64,000 bases of DNA from Ooceraea biroi (Eukaryota > Arthropoda > Insecta > Hymenoptera > Formicidae), in the NCBI RefSeq assembly GCF_003672135.1, contig NC_039506.1, positions 12,090,001 through 12,154,000 of the forward strand, written 5' to 3'. Below, in pieces: positions 11,373 through 23,153 of this stretch. The translations under genes and the position numbers were made by a program. The notes under the pieces were generated by a model, which saw nothing but the letters and a program-made list of their open reading frames with translations, was not told where the DNA came from and made no database searches. The stretch's first letter is position 1; each line of letters starts with the position of its first letter.

Positions 11373-11957
11373 TACAGGGTGTTTCACACAAGGGTAAAAA
11401 CCTTTCGCCCACAGGTAGATAACGTCAGATCGAATTAAAATGTCCTATACCATTTTGCGATCTGCGCAATAGTTAACGAGTTATTAAGTATTAAAAATCG
11501 CGGTATTAGTCCGGCCTACCGGCGAGTCAGTGCGCGCGAGCCAGAGCGGGGCGGGGTAGGCGGGAATAATAGGATGAGCCGCTCGCGCGAGTCGCGGCGC
11601 GACGCGATAGCGGGTATCGGATTACAGCAGCAAGCGAGACAACGCGTGGAAAATAATTCAATATGGTAAATATGGTTAATAACCATATTAATTAACATTA
11701 TTAATATTAATAAATAAAACTTGCGTGTACATCACAAAAAGAAATATGTAACAACACTTTCTCGGCAACTCGCGCGCGTGAATGAGATGATAAGAAATTA
11801 TTGTATGATTACTAATTATTTACCATATTGATTAATATTATTCACCATAGTATTATTTAATATTTTCGTGCTACCTTTTCCACACCACTTTGCAGTAGAT
11901 AGCATGGTGCGTTTTTTTAAAGTGGTTTCCTCAATAGGCCTAATCCACTCTAACTAA

Positions 11958-13177
11958 TTAATGTAAGAATTGTTCGAAGTGCCGTCCTCCTTCTCGTACA
12001 CAGATTTCGGCTCTTCGAGTAATATTGCGCGTCGCACGGTGCGCCATGTCCGGCGTGATGGTATCGAAGGCCGCAATAATAGCTTCACGAACTTCTTGTT
12101 CCGTACCATCACGCCGGTCCTCTATCGCAGTTTTAATGTACCCCCATACAAAATAATCGAGTACATTTAAATCAGGCGACCGTGCCGGCCAGATGATTGG
12201 GCCACCTCGACCCATCCACCTGTCCGGAAAACGCGCGTCTAAAAGATTCCGTACTTGCCTGCTAAAATGTGCAGGAGCTCCATCGTGTTGAAAAATCAAC
12301 TCCGCCCGTACGTCGAGAGGGACATCTTCAAGAAGAGCTGGAAGTTGATTTGCGAGGAACTCTGCGTATAATTGCCCGGTTAGCCTGGGCGGAAGGAAGT
12401 ACGGACCAATCTGAGAATTATCAAGAAACGTTAGTAGATAAGTGCGGAAGAAAATTAGCTGAAATACAAGGTGCACTCACCACTTGATCTCCAATCATGC
12501 CGGCCCAAACATTTATGGCCCAACGGCGCTGAAATGCGCCTTGTCGAACAGCGTGCGGATTTTTTTCTTCCCAACGTACGAAGTTGTGAGAGTTAAACAC
12601 CCCGTTCGGTGTGAAGGTGGCCTCGTCCGTCCACAGGATGCGGTCGGGGAAAGAAATATTCCACCGACACTGCGCGAGGAACCCTACATGCATTTTATTG
12701 AGAATTAACACGAATGCACAACAATTACTGTAAATGTTAAATAAGAGTAATGAAAATACCTTCACAGAAGAAGATGCGCGGTTGTGCATCTCCGGGAAGA
12801 AGTTGCTGCACACGTTGATAGTGGTAAGGTCTTAGACCACTACGCCGTAATGTACGATGCACCAAACTGTTGGAAATTCCAAGTGCACCAGCAACGCGAC
12901 GCACGCTGTTTCTGGGATTTCGTTCGAATTCCCGTAAAATCCGTTCTTCTGTACGAACGTCGTGACGCATTACTGCACCGGGTCGTACGCGATTTGGAAC
13001 GACGGATCCGGTTTCCCGTAATCGCTGGATACAGCGCGTAAGTGTTACGTACGACGGATGTACACGGTCAGGAAATCTTTCCGCGTAAAGACGTACCGCG
13101 GCATTTCCGTTTTCACCCGCCATCCCATACGTTATCACCATATCGGTGTATTCTCTCGCGGAGAACTGGGCCATCAT
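11958..13177 (-). CDS. DD41D transposase, left palindrome copy, two introns
   Basis: Mirror copy of the right-hand gene. Exons: 13177-12760, 12683-12481 and 12410-11958, with 76-bp and 70-bp introns that have GT...AG ends. Spliced length is 1074 bp (357 residues), an exact multiple of three. It starts MMAQFSAREYTDM, different from the right copy because the start lies in the non-mirrored spacer. Catalytic motifs are LWTDEATF, FQHDGAPAH and SPDLNVLDYFVWG. The second-to-third Asp spacing is 41 residues. No lesion seen, so it could encode a full transposase. Confidence 0.8.
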
Positions 13178-13372
13178 GCAACAATAGCTCGATTTGTCTC
13201 GTACGGAATCAAATCGTGCACTGCAGTGTAAGCGTCGAAGACGAGAACGGCGACATAAACAATTGACGATCGCAAACAGTCGACAAAAGCCGCCAGTGCA
13301 GGAAGAAAGACATTCCGTACCTGCGGTTCAATTTTTTAACTACAACAAACTTTTCTATTGATACATCGAAAA

Positions 13373-14604
13373 ATGTCTAACGATTATTGCAATAAGTTCT
13401 CCGCGAGAGAATACACCGATATGGTGATAACGTATGGGATGGCGGGTGAAAACGGAAATGCCGCGGTACGTCTTTACGCGGAAAGATTTCCTGACCGTGT
13501 ACATCCGTCGTACGTAACACTTACGCGCTGTATCCAGCGATTACGGGAAACCGGATCCGTCGTTCCAAATCGCGTACGACCCGGTGCAGTAATGCGTCAC
13601 GACGTTCGTACAGAAGAACGGATTTTACGGGAATTCGAACGAAATCCCAGAAACAGCGTGCGTCGCGTTGCTGGTGCACTTGGAATTTCCAACAGTTTGG
13701 TGCATCGTACATTACGGCGTAGTGGTCTAAGACCTTACCACTATCAACGTGTGCAGCAACTTCTTCCCGGAGATGCACAACCGCGCATCTTCTTCTGTGA
13801 AGGTATTTTCATTACTCTTATTTAACATTTACAGTAATTGTTGTGCATTCGTGTTAATTCTCAATAAAATGCATGTAGGGTTCCTCGCGCAGTGTCGGTG
13901 GAATATTTCTTTCCCCGACCGCATCCTGTGGACGGACGAGGCCACCTTCACACCGAACGGGGTGTTTAACTCTCACAACTTCGTACGTTGGGAAGAAAAA
14001 AATCCGCACGCTGTTCGACAAGGCGCATTTCAGCGCCGTTGGGCCATAAATGTTTGGGCCGGCATGATTGGAGATCAAGTGGTGAGTGCACCTTGTATTT
14101 CAGCTAATTTTCTTCCGCACTTATCTACTAACGTTTCTTGATAATTCTCAGATTGGTCCGTACTTCCTTCCGCCCAGGCTAACCGGGCAATTATACGCAG
14201 AGTTCCTCGCAAATCAACTTCCAGCTCTTCTTGAAGATGTCCCTCTCGACGTACGGGCGGAGTTGATTTTTCAACACGATGGAGCTCCTGCACATTTTAG
14301 CAGGCAAGTACGGAATCTTTTAGACGCGCGTTTTCCGGACAGGTGGATGGGTCGAGGTGGCCCAATCATCTGGCCGGCACGGTCGCCTGATTTAAATGTA
14401 CTCGATTATTTTGTATGGGGGTACATTAAAACTGCGATAGAGGACCGGCGTGATGGTACGGAACAAGAAGTTCGTGAAGCTATTATTGCGGCCTTCGATA
14501 CCATCACGCCGGACATGGCGCACCGTGCGACGCGCAATATTACTCGAAGAGCCGAAATCTGTGTACGAGAAGGAGGACGGCACTTCGAACAATTCTTACA
14601 TTAA
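13373..14604 (+). CDS. DD41D transposase, right palindrome copy, two introns
   Basis: Exon 1 13373-13802, intron GTATTT...ATGTAG 13803-13878, exon 2 13879-14081, intron GTGAGT...TCTCAG 14082-14151, exon 3 14152-14604. The joined length is 1086 bp (361 residues), in frame throughout. Joining restores the conserved stretches CEGFLAQCRW and GDQVIGPYF. The N-terminal part has a helix-turn-helix region (AERFPDRVHPSYVTLTR, then a second helical region with GALGISNSLVHRTL). Triad: LWTDEATF in exon 2, QHDGAPAH and SPDLNVLDYF in exon 3. I take the ATG at 13373 (MSNDYCNKF) as start. Introns are uncommon in this transposase group. No lesion seen. Confidence 0.8.
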
Positions 14605-15209
14605 TTAGTTAGAGTGGATTAGGCCTATTGAGGAAACCACTTTAAAAAAACGCACCATGCTATCTACTGCAAAGTGGTGTGGAAAAGGTAGCACGAAAAT
14701 ATTAAATAATACTATGGTGAATAATATTAATCAATATGGTAAATAATTAGTAATCATACAATAATTTCTTATCATCTCATTCACGCGCGCGAGTTGCCGA
14801 GAAAGTGTTGTTACATATTTCTTTTTGTGATGTACACGCAAGTTTTATTTATTAATATTAATAATGTTAATTAATATGGTTATTAACCATATTTACCATA
14901 TTGAATTATTTTCCACGCGTTGTCTCGCTTGCTGCTGTAATCCGATACCCGCTATCGCGTCGCGCCGCGACTCGCGCGAGCGGCTCATCCTATTATTCCC
15001 GCCTACCCCGCCCCGCTCTGGCTCGCGCGCACTGACTCGCCGGTAGGCCGGACTAATACCGCGATTTTTAATACTTAATAACTCGTTAACTATTGCGCAG
15101 ATCGCAAAATGGTATAGGACATTTTAATTCGATCTGACGTTATCTACCTGTGGGCGAAAGGTTTTTACCCTTGTGTGAAACACCCTGTATACGGGAGCTG
15201 ATATATACT

Positions 15210-16082
15210 TTATTTACTATCAAGTTTTTGTAAGAATAATATATAAATATCTTTAGCACCTCTAGGCCATTGTCTTTTTGTAATTTGTGCATCATCAGCT
15301 TCAGTCCAATTACTAGACATTCCTTCTCTACATATACTCGGGTAATGACCATCCTCAATACATAAACCACTATGAAATATAGCATTCATAAGCTTATACG
15401 TTTGTCTAGCTATTAAAACTTTAGTTGTAGGAATAGTACATATATTAAATTTACGTATTGCTTTCACCATTTTATCATCTTGAGATGAAAATTATACTAA
15501 ACGAATAATAACTATATCTATCGTTACTGTTAATTCGTTCTTCAACAAAATATCATTTCCTGTACACTGTTCGTATGACCCATCTGATTCACACCAATGT
15601 GAAAATGTAACATTTAATAAATCATTAAGAGTATAGCCTTTTTTCCCCAAATTGTTAATAGCAATTGAAATAACTACATCCTTACAAGTAAATTCCTTTG
15701 TATAATCACAAGATTTACATCGACTAGTAGAAGTTACTTGATGCTCTACCAGTTGTCTTATACAATCATATTTAGTGAACAGGATTGTAAGAAACTCGAA
15801 CACATCACGTTTTACATTTATTGAAAACGGTTCTCCTAAATATTGCCGTACTGCATATGTATTCAAATTGCACATTCCATTTTCATATCGATGCATCAAC
15901 ATTCTTAAAACATCTGATTTATTACACTTCACCAATTGTTTTCTAATAGGACTTAAATGTATTAGACATTGTAATGCTGCATTTGCATAACACGAAACAT
16001 TGTCTGTATTTTGTAAACCATGTAAAACCCAAGCAACATTTTGTCGTAAGTTTTGACATATTCTAAATATATATTTCTAAAC
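15210..16082 (-). pseudogene. Helitron-borne USP/C19-like protease domain, near complete
   Basis: Reading down from 16082 the frame gives the Cys box GLQNTDNVSCYANAALQCL, a KRDVFEFLTILF segment at the place of the QDxxEF box (Gln replaced), zinc-type RCKSCDYT, then a core region ending IDIVIIRLV. After a single in-frame TAA (about 15492) the same frame continues to EDGHYPSIC, matching the USP His box, then NWTEADDAQI and IYILFLQKL, the usual end of the fold. Order and spacing match ubiquitin-specific proteases, roughly 290 residues. It lies downstream of the Rep remnant at 16.6-18.6 kb, separated by an unrelated repeat. Apart from the TAA I see no lesion. Whether it cleaves ubiquitin or the Helitron polyprotein is unknown. 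Confidence 0.7.
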
Positions 16083-16089
16083 GTATGGT

Positions 16090-16616
16090 TATAACATATA
16101 AACATATGTTTGGAATAGGGCAATCATGTTGAATCGTCTTGACTTTACTTCTCTCATAGTTTCCGAGATATTCGCAATTATCTTTGAAAAATAGTTTTTT
16201 CGCGATATCGCAAACGGAGCGTCCTAGAGGGTTCGTTCAGGGCCCATTCGACGGGGTTTTCGAGCCGCAATGAGTACCCTATATATTAAAAGACCGACTG
16301 CTGCTGCTGCCATCTAGGAATAGAAAAATGTACTGCACAAACAACGACGACGGTAATGATAACGACGTTTCTTAATCGAAAATTTTCCAATTTCAGACTT
16401 TGCATCGTAATATCTGCACTCGTAATGCACATAGAAAAAAAATAAAAAAACTTTTCTTATATAATTCGACCCCAAGCTATCCATTGAGGTTACTCTGAAA
16501 ATGATCTTTTCAGAGGTTATTAAGATCTGATAATCTAAGCGTGTCTGAAAACGTCGCTTCGCGTAACAGTACACGGTCGGTCTCGCTGCGCGTATACTTG
16601 GCACGAGACACTACCG
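16090..16616 (-). repeat. Dispersed repeat, paralogous to 39.18-39.45 kb
   Basis: On the minus strand GGTAGTGTCTCGTGCCAAGT, then TATCAGATCTTAATAA, ATGGATAGCTTGGG and GATGCAAAGT occur in the same order and spacing as on the plus strand near 39.18-39.42 kb. It sits between the Helitron Rep and USP remnants, so it either inserted there or replaced the helicase part. Family unknown. Confidence 0.65.
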
Positions 16617-16619
16617 TGT

Positions 16620-18560
16620 CTCTTGATTTTCGTAGAAATTGGTTTAGCTTTTATAATATTATACCATTTTGCATAATCATACAAATTAGTAGATTCTAAT
16701 TCTTTAGGTCAGCTCGGATAATATGTATCAATTAAAGAACAAAAAATATCGATAGATTCAGAATTTAACATTTCAATCTCTTTGCGAGACTTAACTTTTC
16801 TACTTCTAATCATATATTTACATCTAACCATCTTATAGTCGTTTCCTTGTCAGTACCGTATAATGATATTCGTAACAAAGTGTCAGCAGCTTTAAGAGCT
16901 CCACATTCCCTGTGATTCAACATGCGCACTCCAATATTCCAAAGACAACTTCTCAACGATTTTGTTGAATTTATTTTTTGAAATGTATCTTCTGCATTAT
17001 TACTCTTTTCTGCTTTGGAAACATATTTTGTAGTATACCAAGTTAATAACGTAGATTTTTCACCTACAAATTGAATATCCATGTTTCTTTCCCAAGCAAC
17101 AAGAATAGCTGGATTCTAATCATTAATATTGATTTCTTCTTTAGATCGTGGCAGATCATACAATCTGCTTTTTGTTTTTAACTGTCTTCTATCCGCTATT
17201 GAAACAGCAACCTCTCTAATTTTCAAAGTATTTGTTACGGATCTTGGAAACCCAAATCTACACACTTTAGAAAAACCTATTTTAGTTTTTTTAGTACGCA
17301 AGCAGTAATCATTATGTTTATGTCGTTGATGTGTATTTACACGTCGATGTAATTCAGGTGACAACTCTTTACTTGGCATTCTACAAGTGACATATTTTAA
17401 GATAAAAGATGCAATTTCTTCATTAGAAGATGTACCAATTATCGGAGCATCTTTTATCCAAATTAACAAATGAAAATGCTGCATACCTCTGCCTTGATAT
17501 TCACGACGCCAAAAGTAATGAGTGACCTCTCCGATTGGATTATCAGGTGAACAAATAAAATCAAGCATAGCTTTAAATTTATTGTCTCTGAATCTCGAAG
17601 TTGATACAGGATCGAATGCAATAAGTTCGTTTGCAGATTTTCCATTGGCAATTGGTTCATTTATTTCTCGAAGATATTCTATCAAATCGGTCCATAACCA
17701 TTCGCATGAACTAAGAGTAAGAAACCAAGTAGCGGGTCCGTAATTATTTATCATACAACGCAAATTGCCTCTAGGTATTCTCCAATATTGTTCTGTATTT
17801 CGTAACTTAGAAAATATAGTACTTAAGTTAGATTCAAGCTGCTGGTTAGATAATTGCTCCAAATAAGTAGCAGCTGTATACTTTTCACGAGGATCAGTAA
17901 CATTCAGTTTATGAAATATACCAGCATTTAATTGTCGCATATTGTTATCATGTAATGAATAGAAAAGAAATTGTAGATCTGTCCGAAATTCTGAGTATTC
18001 CGACATAAGTCTTAATTTAATATATTCGAAATCAGTTATCCGGACACATCTATCTTCATGCTGTCCATTTACACCATATGGATATAAATCAGGAAAACAT
18101 TTTGTATCCAAATCTTTATTACGATTATCCAATGGAATATCTTGAATTTTCTTCATTTGATAAAGTTTAGTTGCAGATTCATTTATTCTTTTTTCATACA
18201 TAGGATATATTGTACATTGTTCATAATATTCATCTGTTTGCGACATTTGAGTCAATAATGCCTTGTCTGTTTTTTTAATGTTATTTTCTTCATTATCATA
18301 ACATTGAGAATCATGTTCTTGAAACTCAACGTTTTGTAATTCGGAATGTAACAAACTTTCAGGAGATGTTGGTAGTGTAATGTCTGAATATTATTTCACA
18401 ATATAATAGGATTATTTTGTTTTAACCATATTAAGTCTGTCCATACCTTTTACATCGACTAATTTTTCCCAGATTATATTTGCTTTAGTTGGAATACCAC
18501 GAACTAATATATATAGTTCATGATTTAGATTAATAGGTTCATTAGAAGGACAAATCGTCT
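16620..18560 (-). pseudogene. Helitron Rep (HUH) domain
   Basis: Read from 18560 down. The N-terminal segment LVRGIPTKANIIWEKLVDV is typical of Helitron proteins. The Helitron-like N domain follows, with FPDLYPYGVNG (about 18090). The HUH-type metal motif is MQHFHLLIWI (about 17475) and the two-tyrosine motif is WYTTKYVSKAEKSN (about 17025). Then a linker, RSRKVKSRKEIEML, leads toward the missing helicase. Breaks are a stop upstream of about 18399, a TAG at 17116, a frameshift near 16812 and a stop near 16710. The HUH/Y2 nuclease would nick and rejoin single-stranded DNA in rolling-circle transposition. Catalytic motifs are preserved but the frame is broken. Confidence 0.85.
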
Positions 18561-19527
18561 TTAAGGGGATGCTGGAGTGGCTAGGGACATTTTATATTAA
18601 CCGATATTTTATATTACGAATATCTTTGAATTTGCTTTACAAAATTGCAAAATTCTTCCATACGATTAAAGTACGCAGAAAAATGACGAGGGCGACACTC
18701 AACTTTATAGGAAAAACGAAAAAAAGTAAAAATAGCATTTTGTCTTGGCATGTAGAGCTGTCACCTGACAAAAATATTAACTGAATACAAGAAAATCTAC
18801 AAATATATATGCCAAATAAGACCGTCGCCCTCTAGGGACAACATTTAAGACAAATATTATGTAATTAGAACTAAGATTAAAAGCCTAGAAAAAAAGATAT
18901 TAGTAATGTAAATTTTATAACCTCAAATACAGATGGAGATGATAAAAAAGAGCAGTAATTCGTACAAAAGTAGGTGCCGGATCTTATGAGAGATGGCGCC
19001 ACAATCTGCTAGCACGGCAGCATTATCTTCGTCTGTTCATGTGTGTGAAAGTATTATACATACATGTCGCCACACATATGTGTCTACTTTCACTTGATCG
19101 CATGCTAGCTCGATTGCTCGTTTTGGTATCTTCGCGCATCGCCAGGGCCGAATTATGATTTTTAGGGGCCCAAATTATGAATTGTTGCAATTCATAAATC
19201 AATATCCGGTAAAAAATTGTTTATATGTCATCATATAAAACTGTACGTAATTATATAGCAACATATAAAATTATGTATCAAATATGTCCATACATACTTC
19301 CTTTCTCTTGTATAATTTCTCATATATGTAGAACAAATAATAAGAAAAATAATTGAAAAATGGGTAGAAAAGTAATTTGCGCATTGTCTTTTTGTAAAAT
19401 TGTTATTTTGTATAATTGTGAGATAATATTTTATACATCGTCATATATAATCGTATACAACATATATTTATATATAGAAACATGTTATATACGATTATAT
19501 ATGATGATATATAAAATATTATCTATA
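18561..19527. other. Unassigned AT-rich DNA with a long hairpin
   Basis: No gene recognised. At 19421-19523 arms of about 45 bp (GATAATATTTTATACATCGT and its inverse) form an imperfect hairpin. Confidence 0.4.
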
Positions 19528-19529
19528 TA

Positions 19530-22500
19530 CACTACTCACAAAAATTGGAGGAACACTAAACTTTTCTTAAAAAATAGGCAAATTTCAAGCAGCTGTAACT
19601 TTGTTAAAAATGAACGAAATTTAAATTTAAAAAAAGGATTTTAAAGCTTGAAACTTCTACTTTCGAACGGCTGCCATGAGTTTAAATTTCTGTGACGTTT
19701 GGTAATTTTTACATACAAAAAACTGCGAACTGGACAAAATAAGAAAGTTTCTTTTCACTTTGAAGGTCTGTCACGTATCAAAAATAATTCTGCGAAAATT
19801 TTCGACTTTTTATTGTAAAAGATTGAAGTATTCCCTACAAAACGCTTTTTTAAAAATTTTTCTACGAGTTTTTGTTACTGAGTTATCGCCGATTAAATAA
19901 AAATTGGCATTGTTTACTTTGATTGCTCATAACTCCGGTAAAAATCATCGCACAGCAATTTAAAAAACGGATTCTTAAAGCTAAAACTTTGCTCTATTGA
20001 ACGGTACACTTGCCCAAATTTTTTCGAAACCATATAACCATGCTGAAAATGGATGAATATAACGTAAAAATGAATGATTTTTCACTTTGTCATTTTGACC
20101 TTAAACACAATCGTACAAAATGACAAAAAAATTTGTTCTTCACATTTTTTTATACTTTTCAATACCATGAATTTGACAAAAATTTGCCGAATAGCTATAA
20201 GATTGTTTTCATGGTGGTCACTGTGGTTTTATGGGACAAAACTAAGAAATTGCAAAATTTCAGTAAGATAAAATGGAAAATAATGTTAATTAATGTTAAA
20301 AATTGATTTCTAGCGCACTATATTAATCTTTATTAAGTCAGCAATAACAAAGTACACACTTTTCTACCAAAAGTTGAAAAAATATGTGAACCGCCGGCGT
20401 TAGTTTTATCCAAAGCGTACCACGCGGAGGTCGCACGGTCGGATTTACGCTTCGTTTTGTGTGTGCGTATGTATTATGTGGAGTGTATTAGTGATTAATG
20501 CAAGATGGAGTGATTAACGCTAAAAAGAATTTAATAACGTGTATTTCCGCCTCTATTCAAAATGACTGCTCGTAATCGATTTCGTATATTGATGCAACGA
20601 CGTATTGCTCTTTGAGGGATTCGCTGCCAAGTTCGGCAAAGAACTGTGACAAGCGAAGCTAAATCGACGATGTTAGGTTGGGATAGTTTTCGTGTACTTG
20701 GCGCTCTAACATACCCCAACATGCTCGATTGGATTCAAATCGGGACTCATTGGCGGATGCAATAATGTATCGATTTAATGGTTTCTCAGTAACTGTTGCG
20801 TGTAACGAGCAGTGTGCGGTCGTGCGTTGTCATGCACTAGGCGAAATCGTTGACCAATTCGACTTCTAATTGGTAGAACATATGGCTCTAGTATTTCATG
20901 AACATATCGTCTAGAAGTTAATTCTGGTGAAGGGATAATTACAAGAGGTGTTCGTGAAAATCGAGATATTCTTGCCCATACCATTACAGAACCACCATGA
21001 AAAGCTCGAACCGGTCTGTTGCAGTTTTCGGAATAGCGTTCTCCTTGACGTCGCCAAACTCGGGCTCGTCTGTCATTGCCAAAAAGGCAAAATCTAGACT
21101 CATCCTTAAACAGTACAGAATTCCATTGCCTAGGTCGCCTACTGACTAAAGAATGAGCATAATGTAATCGTAGGCGACGATGACGATGGGTAAGGTATGG
21201 AACTTGCACTGGTTGACGAGCGTGCAATCCCGCTTCTCTCAAACGATTTCTTATTGTTGAAGCCGAGATCGGATGCTGTCGACCATAATTAATATCGCCG
21301 GCAATTCTACGTGCGCATACAAAGCGATTCTGTGTAACTCGCCGGACGATCATTCGATCTTCCCGAGCGCTTGTTTCACGAGAACGGCCCTGACCCGGCC
21401 GTCTGTGGTATGAGCCAGTCTCTCGAAACCGGGAATAAATCCGATTAATGCCAGACGGACTTACTCCAAACTGGTTGGCAACGTACCGTTGACTGTGATT
21501 CTCCTGTAGGAGAGTCACAATACGAGCACAATCTGTCTCAGATAAATGACGCATAGGCATCGTAAAAGAACAACGAGCAGAAAACGGAAAATGTAAAAAT
21601 AAGTAAAGGAATAAGTAAAAACCTTAACTAGTGATATATCAGACAGTATCAAAAATCGCCAATAGAATAACTCCGAACAGCTCAGTATATGTATGCGTAT
21701 GTAAGCATAAGCACATGTGAGTACGAATGCGCGATCTTAAGTAATGTAGCTGAACTCTTTCACTTACGAGAAACGTCTTACGTCTTGTTGCCGCCTAGCG
21801 GCAAGACGTTCCACTAGTTGCGTGCAATCTGTGAGCGCTCACACACGCACGCACACACAAAACGAAGCGTAAATCCGACCGTGCGACCTCCGCGTGGTAC
21901 GCTTTGGATAAAACTAACGCCGGCGGTTCACATATTTTTTCAACTTTTGGTAGAAAAGTGTGTACTTTGTTATTGCTGACTTAATAAAGATTAATATAGT
22001 GCGCTAGAAATCAATTTTTAACATTAATTAACATTATTTTCCATTTTATCTTACTGAAATTTTGCAATTTCTTAGTTTTGTCCCATAAAACCACAGTGAC
22101 CACCATGAAAACAATCTTATAGCTATTCGGCAAATTTTTGTCAAATTCATGGTATTGAAAAGTATAAAAAAATGTGAAGAACAAATTTTTTTGTCATTTT
22201 GTACGATTGTGTTTAAGGTCAAAATGACAAAGTGAAAAATCATTCATTTTTACGTTATATTCATCCATTTTCAGCATGGTTATATGGTTTCGAAAAAATT
22301 TGGGCAAGTGTACCGTTCAATAGAGCAAAGTTTTAGCTTTAAGAATCCGTTTTTTAAATTGCTGTGCGATGATTTTTACCGGAGTTATGAGCAATCAAAG
22401 TAAACAATGCCAATTTTTATTTAATCGGCGATAACTCAGTAACAAAAACTCGTAGAAAAATTTTTAAAAAAGCGTTTTGTAGGGAATACTTCAATCTTTT

Positions 22501-22787
22501 ACAATAAAAAGTCGAAAATTTTCGCAGAATTATTTTTGATACGTGACAGACCTTCAAAGTGAAAAGAAACTTTCTTATTTTGTCCAGTTCGCAGTTTTTT
22601 GTATGTAAAAATTACCAAACGTCACAGAAATTTAAACTCATGGCAGCCGTTCGAAAGTAGAAGTTTCAAGCTTTAAAATCCTTTTTTTAAATTTAAATTT
22701 CGTTCATTTTTAACAAAGTTACAGCTGCTTGAAATTTGCCTATTTTTTAAGAAAAGTTTAGTGTTCCTCCAATTTTTGTGAGTAGTG
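19530..22787 (-). mobile_element. Tc1-like element with 939-bp inverted repeats
   Basis: Ends read inward as CACTACTCACAAAAATTGGA, flanked by TA (19528-19529 and 22788-22789). The arms 19530-20468 and 21849-22787 mirror one another about 21158.5, and the 65-residue frames in the two arms translate identically. The transposase lies in the central unique part. Arms this long are well beyond usual Tc1 repeats, as I recall the family. Confidence 0.85.
20531..21560 (-). pseudogene. Tc1-like DD34E transposase, two lesions
   Basis: It starts MPMRHLSETDCARIV with a helix-turn-helix (NQFGVSPSGINRIYSRF) and an arginine-rich GRSRETSAR linker. Catalytic motifs: FKDESRF, LVHDNARPHTA and, past a stop, MSPDLNPIEHV. 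Spacing from second Asp to Glu is 34, so DD34E. Lesions are an in-frame TAA after LLRNH (about 20776) and a one-base frameshift just after the EHV, after which WGMLER resumes. The copy cannot make an intact protein although its arms are nearly identical. It may have been mobilised in trans, or the arms homogenised. Confidence 0.85.
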
Positions 22788-22789
22788 TA

Positions 22790-23153
22790 TAAAGGAAAAC
22801 GAAATGAAGGAATGTAATGGCGGGGTGGAAGAGGAAAGAGAGAGTTTCTATAGACGGAATGGGTATAACGCGGAGGGAGTAAAGGTACTCAGAGAGCGAG
22901 AGGGGGAGGTAGTGCAGATAACAAAACAGAGAGAATGGTAGAGATTGGGGTAATGGTTAGATGGAAAAATTAGAGAAGCGAAATATAACGCTATATTAAT
23001 ATAAGGATATAATGGAGATAAGAAGGCCGAAGTATTTGAGGAAGAAAAGAGAAAAGTCGAGAAGAAAGATGATCACGAGATGGAGATGTGGAAACGAGGA
23101 GGAGAGAACAGATTCTGGAGAACGGATGACAAAAGGAAGATTCTTCCTTAGTA
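22790..23153. other. Purine-rich unassigned tract
   Basis: The plus strand is strongly purine-biased (GGAAGAGGAAAGAGAGAG and similar). No convincing protein or family match. Confidence 0.35.

Larger units (their letters stand above)
11375..15187. mobile_element. Giant palindromic IS630-type element with two transposase genes
   Basis: Both outer ends read inward as CAGGGTGTTTCACACAAGGG, flanked by TA (11373-11374 and 15188-15189). The two arms, 11375-13167 and 13395-15187, are 1793 bp each and mirror one another about 13281. All conceptual translations compared between arms are identical, so arm identity is close to 100 percent. A 227-bp non-mirrored spacer (13168-13394) separates them. Each arm holds a whole transposase gene apart from its first few codons, read outward from the centre. 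The element therefore looks like two head-to-head copies sharing only outer TIRs, inserted as one unit at a TA. An assembly artefact is unlikely because the spacer and the 5' coding ends differ, but it is not excluded. Confidence 0.85.

Noticed and set aside
11516..11698. Small open frames in the arms of the palindromes (for example 11516-11698 and 20074-20271) as genes
   Set aside because: They are short, compositionally explained and lie in untranslated arm sequence; their mirror copies follow from the palindrome.
13281..13282. Palindrome centre as a simple assembly inversion
   Set aside because: The spacer is unique and asymmetric, the two genes have different first codons, and a single TA duplication surrounds the whole. 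Not fully excluded without reads.
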